64,000 bases of DNA, from contig NC_030387.2 of assembly GCF_001625215.2 (NCBI RefSeq), positions 30,155,606 to 30,219,605 on the forward strand, written 5' to 3'. This document shows positions 58,712-64,000 of the stretch, piece by piece. How positions within the stretch are numbered: position 1 is the first letter of the stretch; each line of letters begins with the position of its first letter. A program made the translations under genes and the position numbers. The notes under the pieces are model-generated. The model did not search any database and was not told where the DNA came from. It saw only the letters and a list, made by a program, of their open reading frames with translations. Origin of the DNA: Daucus carota subsp. sativus. Lineage: Eukaryota; Streptophyta; Magnoliopsida; Apiales; Apiaceae.

Positions 58712-61700
58712 ATGGCCCGAACGAAGCACCCTGCCAAACGTACCTCCGGTCACCGCTCCCGAGGTCTCTCTCCCTCACACACTTATTTTATTAATTTAAT
58801 TTGTACTGTTTTTCAATTGCTCTTTACAAGCCCTAAATTATCTTCCTCCTTTTTTGTTACAGGTCCCCCTCTCTCGGTATCTCTCTCTCTCTCTCTCTCT
58901 CCCCTCTCTTTCTCTCTCTCTCTGAAATTGGAGTTATATAAAATTTTGAATGCTGATGAGTATTTATACAGGGAACTCCGAGACGAAGAAGTACTGCTAC
59001 CCCGAGTAAGTCTATAATCTTCGTATTGTTCGAGTTAGGGATTCAGTTTTTGTTAGTCAAATGAAACTGATTTCGTTGATATAGGAGAGGCAGATGCACA
59101 GGGACAACAACAGCGAAAGCCCCACAGATTTAGGCCTGGTACCGTGGCTCTTCGTGAGATTCGTAAGTTTCAGAAGACTTGGAACCTTCTAATTCCTGCT
59201 GCTCCGTTTATCCGCACTGTAAGTTATCGCTACTTGTTTAATTTCTGTTTATTTTTGTATTTGGTTTGGTATTCGGATATAATTGCCCTTAGTAATGGAT
59301 GGAAATTTGAATTATATCGACTGTGGAAGTGTGAACGGATAGTAATTAAAGTTTAAATGCTTTGAACCAGAATGGCACGGGATATTGTGGTATGATTTAA
59401 TTGAAGTTGTACCTAATAGGTTCTTATTTGTTGCGTACACTCAAGATCTGCTAGCTTCTTTATATAGTTAGATGCACTGATTTATTTTCATGACTAACAA
59501 TGTTAATGTAGGTATTTTAAATGTTCTCAAGAAAACTTTTTATTTGGTGGATAATATGGAAAAGTTCTTTTCTTATTGAACTATTATTTGTTGAAAATTT
59601 ACCCCCCAAATCTGGTTTTCTTTTCGTGTATGATAGAAGTTATTTGGCAGAATGTGTTATTATGTGAATATCAAACAACCTGAGCAACAGAATACTGATT
59701 TAATATGGACTATAATTGTAAATCTAGTTGAAATTGTCTGTAGTATCATGAGTGACTAGAATATATTGTGCATATATGTACCGCACCTTTGTAACCTACA
59801 ACTCTCATTTTGAAATGGTAATAGTAATATCAAATATGTCTACTTGTGAATTCAGTTGGTATTTGATGTCATAATAATTGTTAACAGGTTAGGGAGATTA
59901 GCTTCTACCTGGCTCCCTCAATCACACGTTGGCAAGCTGAAGCACTAAGAGCAATTCAAGAGGTATTTAAAAATTCTGTCCAACTAAATTCTGTTGTTCA
60001 GTACTACTTTGTCATTTTTTTTAAAGCATTATAGCTGAATTAGAAACACTATCAAATGACCAAGACTTTAACAGTACTACTCTGGGTACCCCTTTCCGGC
60101 TTTCCTATATATAATACAAAGTTTGGCTCTGGAAGAAACACACTGCATATAGGCAAAGGCTTAATCAGCTATTTAATGTTATACTTGTCACATTTAATGC
60201 CATAAGCATACATATCAAATTTAAAAGACTTGACCAGCTTATTTTGTTTCCAAAATCATACAGAAGAAATACCATTATTTTACTCACTAGATATTGTAAA
60301 TTTTCTTATGAAGCTTCCTTTGACTTATTGAAAAGATATACGATAATCCACTTAAGATAAATCGTACTCCTTAGAATTGTAAAAACAAATGATTGTGCAT
60401 TTGTGCCCCTTCCTGCAATAGACGACATATTAGCTTCATGTAGAAGCCCCTTACAAATATCAAGTATTAGTACAGAATTATGCATAATGACTAAACCTTG
60501 ACAATTGGAAGTTTGCAATTATTTCATTGTGGAATGAGTTTTTTGTTTCAAAAATTTATCTCTTGTGGAACAAAGTAAGTAAAATTTTATTTAATAATGA
60601 AACCAAATAACTATGTTAGTTATTTTATTTTAGAGGTTGTACAATTGACATAGATGAGCATGAGATAACAGAGCAAATAATAATTTCAAATGATATACCG
60701 CTCTTTTTTTTAAACATAACTTCTTCCATTATCGCATTCTAGGAACTGCATCTCTAACCGCATATTTTTTTGTTTAGATCAGTAAAATCGATAACCCCCG
60801 ATTTTTTCGTAAACTATTTCCTTTCTCTACATGCTAGTACATAGAGTTTTCCCTTTCTTAGCTAGGCTGTTTGCATCTTTGCACTTTTAAATCTGCTCTC
60901 TAAATGTTTTTTGGAGATATTCTCTGATGTATAGAGACCTAATATCCTGGCTCACAGTTATAAATTTATTAGTCATTTTTTTGGTTATAATATATTTACA
61001 GTACCTGTGTTTGAAGTTGTTTAAATATATTTCCAGCAATGAATACCTTTTCTTTATCTGTTTTTTTATGGTTTTATCGTTGGTTATGTTTTTAGTTTTG
61101 GTCCTTCAGAGGGTAAATTGTCATGATTTTCAATAATTATAATTGTATATATTGTACTTCTCTAGATAAGAGTCGACAAAGATAACATGAAACAAAAGAA
61201 AGGTTCTTTCAAAGCGTTGATATAATCTCTGTTCTTTCAAAGTGCCATCATCATGTTTTTTAGATATGATCTCTTTTACTTATTAAGGCCCAATGTCAAA
61301 TAGTTACACAGTGGCTCTGAAGCAATCTGAATTCCAGGACTCAATTTACCAATATACAAAATCTGTGCTCTACAAATCTGTTTTTGTGCTTGCAGAGTTG
61401 CAGTAATGTTCTGAGTGGAGTATCTTAGTCCTGCAAACCTTTCCACTAAACTCACGCCAACACAAGTCACTACTTACATCGTTGCATATTTAAATGTCTT
61501 ATTAAGTTTTTTAGTTACTTTTTAGGTCTTTTACAAGTTAAATTCCAAAAAACACCTCCCAGACACGATAAAAGTGGTATTTCTCTTTATATCTTTAAGA
61601 TTTATTACAAAAAGTGGTGTTTCTCTTGAATCCACGATTGTTCTTCCTTATTTTCTGCTGAAATTCTCACGGCTACTTGTTTGTGTTTAAATTCAATGAT

Positions 61701-63214
61701 ATAAATTGGAATCGCATATCTGAATTGCCCTAATTGTTTAGGTTCATATTGAATGATAAATTGATAACAAGTGGTGTTTTTCTTTATACCTATATGAAAA
61801 TTTCTTTCAAATCCATGATTTATACTTCCTTATTCTCTGCTGAGATTCTTGCGGCTACTTGTTTGGGTTTAGATTTTATGATATTATTTGGGCTTGTATT
61901 TCTGAATTTCCTTTGTTGTTTGGCTTCATTTTACTTGAATTCTATGTGTTTAATTGAGCAGTTTATGTTGAGTGTGGTATTTTCAAGAACTGGCTCAAGA
62001 AAACCGGAATCAGAACGGATCAACTAACTTCAATTAAAGACACAGGAAAAATACATAATTCAAACGATTAGGACAAGTAAAAGATAATTCAAATAATTTC
62101 ATTCGATCATATATGCATTTTAGCTGGCCAGCAGCAATTCTATACTGTGAGAATTCAGATTCTAAATTGTATGTTTTTTAGTAAAGGTACTGTTCATTTT
62201 GAAGTAGTATTATATTAATGATATTCTTTGAGTTCTCTTGAAATATTCTGGGAATCTAATATACTTGCAAAAGATATACTTTTACTTAGATGTAGCCATC
62301 TTTGCAGGCAGCAGAGGATTTTATCATTCATCTATTTGAGGATGCGATGCTATGTGCAATTCATGCAAGACGTGTCACAGTTAGTAAGTGTAAATTGATG
62401 TTTTGACATTTTTGTTTTTATCAGCCATTGCATCCCCTTTGTCTCTTTATGTTGCATCCTGAATTCATATTTAGAATATGGACTAGAGTTCGTGTTCTCT
62501 TAAATTTGCATATATATATTGAAGCTCACAGATGACAGAACCACTAGAGCATTGTACATCCTATTTCTTCTCTGTGTAGCATTTCTAAGAATTAGATTGA
62601 CTTCATTAAAATTGTAAGTAATCCCAGTTAGCCATTATAGTCTCCCTGAATGGCTGCTGCACCTGTGAATTCTTGCATTACAGCTACTCACCTAGAGTTT
62701 AAATGACAAACACAATTTATAACCAGATCATGGTGACTGGCACTGGCCCAAAGCTTTGTTTAGTTGAATGAGGTATCATATACATGTAGAGATTAGCCAC
62801 TACACGGGGGTTTTCTTTACTGTTTATTGTTTTTATCTGCTTTTTCATTGAGTTTGTAGAGTGTTGTAAAAAGCGGAAATCGGAATTAATCAGCGGAGCC
62901 ACCGTCTAGCGATTAATAGATAAGCAGGGATATTATACTAGTTCTAAAGAAAAATGTAGTGATTAATCGGTAATAAAAAATCGAATCCGCAGAGTTCCTT
63001 GTAGAGATTAATCGGTCAAATCGGCAACTTTTAGAACTATGGTTTGTACTAGATGCAAATTGACTCAATTAAGATTTTTTTTTAGTTTTTACTAGGGTCA
63101 CTATTACTCTCTGAGCAAGCAGCTACTTATTCGTTGTTATTATTGTTCTGGCTCATAGTGAAAAAAGACTGGGAGTTGGCACGCCGGCTGGGAAAGAAAG
63201 CGCAGCCCTGGTGA
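58712..63214 (+). CDS. CENH3: Centromeric histone H3 (CENH3)
   Basis: Seven exons: 58712-58763, 58863-58876, 58972-59005, 59085-59218, 59888-59962, 62308-62383, 63159-63214, giving 146 aa. The tail ([17 protein letters not shown], then [11 protein letters not shown]) diverges from H3 and lacks the usual H3 K9/K27 contexts. The fold is CENH3-type: [15 protein letters not shown], loop 1 longer than in H3 ([20 protein letters not shown]), [29 protein letters not shown], and the C-terminus [15 protein letters not shown]3 replaces H3 in centromeric nucleosomes and specifies the kinetochore site. The 14-nt exon 2 is inferred: without it exon 1 leaves the frame of exon 3, and with it all phases fit. 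Intron 5 is 2.35 kb. Frame and splice sites are otherwise intact. Confidence 0.93.
58863..58876 (+). other. Inferred 14-nt microexon of CENH3
   Basis: TTTTTTGTTACAG precedes it and GTATCT follows. Exon 1 ends in phase 1 at every possible donor, while exons 3-4 require exon 3 to be read in phase 0. Fourteen nucleotides correct this. It adds about five residues (GPPLS) to the tail. A (CT)n tract (58880-58923) lies just downstream. Confidence 0.6.
61600..61925. repeat. Tandem duplication in CENH3 intron 5
   Basis: A diverged repeat with offset of about 182 bp: CTTCCTTATTTTCTGCTGA / GGCTACTTGTTTG near 61643-61685 and again near 61825-61867. Confidence 0.7.
62870..63045. mobile_element. hAT-like fragment in last CENH3 intron
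   Basis: GATTAATCGG.AAATCGG and a terminus CTTTTAGAACTATGG match the right end of the element at 51640-52008 (GGTTAAATCGGGGATTTTTAG). The left side (GTGTTGTAAAAAGCGG) is a diverged terminus. Confidence 0.55.
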
Positions 63215-63787
63215 AAACTGATCCTGACCTTTTGGAAGTTATTCTGGTAGTTTGACAACAATGTGAATCCGTAATTTATATATCTGTAGGTACCAGGCTC
63301 TGTTAATGTTTGAATTGTTATGTTGCATTAACGTCTTTCTAGCTTAATTAGCATGCAGTGTTGCAGGATACAAAGATTTGAATTGTAGAACTTGTAGATC
63401 AATGTCTTTCTACAAAAAGTTCAGTTCAGAGTGATTTATATTTAGTAGTTTGTCATACTTAGATAGCAATGCGGCTGATCTAAAATCGACTGCATCACGA
63501 ACTTGAGGTGCAATACGTTTTCTAAGAACACATAGCTACATATAGGACAGCAAAGATTTATAGTACACCATTTACAAAACTCGAGCAGAAGTAAGACCAG
63601 TTTATCAGAGACAGAGACCAACTACAGAGCAAGTAAAATCAAGAAAAGCTTCACCTAGAATCTGTATAAAGCATCTGAAATCGCAGAAAACCGGTTCCAG
63701 GTTCCTACTAAGAACTCCACAAAGCTTTAGAGATCCTAGAGAGCTTGCACAGTTTATGAAAAAGAACTACACTCTATTTTTACTAAA
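63215..63787. other. Convergent 3' flanks of CENH3 and PYL-like gene
   Basis: About 570 bp between the two stop codons, shared by both 3' UTRs. Nothing else seen. Confidence 0.6.
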
Positions 63788-64000
63788 CTAAACTTGAGGG
63801 CAAGCCAGCATGGCCATCCTCTCAGACACTTCCACCAGTGATTTAAGGTTGCAGTTGATCAGCGCTGTGACGAAGTAGCAAGTCTCGTCTTTGGTGTTAC
63901 CTTCGGGGACATCAACCAGGAATGATTCGATGACCAGGGTGCCAGCTCTCCCATCAACAACTTCTGGATGGACGGTAATGACTGAGGAATAGTTCTGCAG
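63788..64000 (-). CDS. PYR/PYL/RCAR abscisic acid receptor (PYL8/9 type), C-terminal part
   Basis: The minus-strand frame is open from the window end to TAG at 63788-63790 (70 residues). It reads NYSSVITVHPEVVDG, GTLVIESFLVDVPEGNT, KDETCYFVTALINCNLKS, the conserved C-terminal half of PYL receptors. The NYSS..TVHPE and KDETCYFV wording is that of the PYL7-10 subgroup. The protein is a START-fold, soluble ABA receptor that inhibits clade A PP2C phosphatases. This is probably the last exon; upstream exons lie beyond 64000. Ala and Thr replace commoner residues in ETCYFVTALI and the tail (MAMLACPQV) is unusual. Confidence 0.9.
   Translation of the reverse strand: MQNYSSVITVHPEVVDGRAGTLVIESFLVDVPEGNTKDETCYFVTALINCNLKSLVEVSERMAMLACPQV

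Noticed and set aside
58712..63214. Canonical histone H3
   Set aside because: Divergent tail, longer loop 1 and the [12 protein letters not shown]-terminus are features of CENH3, not H3.

Overview
The window is nuclear DNA of a eudicot plant. The genes have introns and plant-specific products: a zinc-ribbon EDR4-like protein, a TBL/DUF231 O-acetyltransferase, UGT72-type glucosyltransferases, the centromeric histone CENH3 and a PYL-type ABA receptor. Intergenic DNA is AT-rich and full of young plant transposons. An asterid, perhaps of the carrot order, is my guess; it is not proven by the sequence.

Layout. 1-2762: 3' part of an EDR4-like gene (+). 3548-23869: a Ty3/gypsy chromovirus on the minus strand, split by a 14,962-bp Ty1/copia Sirevirus-like element (4320-19281), which is itself split in gag by an 893-bp hAT-type element (7424-8316). 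Each of the three insertions still has its target-site duplication (AATTC, ACTTT and an 8-bp one), so the order of events can be read directly. 24772-27291: TBL gene (+). 28987-33256: two tandem UGT genes with a broken copy of the TBL 3' end between them. A block holding the TBL 3' end plus a UGT was duplicated. 33257-52700: about 19 kb without a convincing host gene but rich in DNA transposons: nested Stowaway and other MITEs, three TIR elements sitting in (TA)n microsatellites, an hAT element with an 8-bp TSD, and a 3.25-kb MULE. The MULE encodes a MURA-like protein from which the catalytic core is missing. A related foldback MULE lies next to it. 52782-54176: third UGT (+). 55230-58203: more MITEs. 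58712-63214: CENH3 (+), seven exons including an inferred 14-nt microexon. 63788-64000: last exon of a PYL8/9-type ABA receptor (-), cut by the window end.

How the parts relate. The three UGTs are close paralogues of identical length (464 aa), each with a TATA box just upstream, and the first two share a nearly identical proximal promoter. They form a small metabolic gene cluster. The retroelements fell between the EDR4-like gene and TBL. The copia LTRs look identical over 1537 bp and the gypsy LTRs differ at one visible position in 397, so all three nested insertions are recent. The most unusual material is in the copia element: arrays of an AAGACAAT...ATTGTCTT palindrome in both LTRs and again upstream of a 1211-aa third ORF of unknown function.
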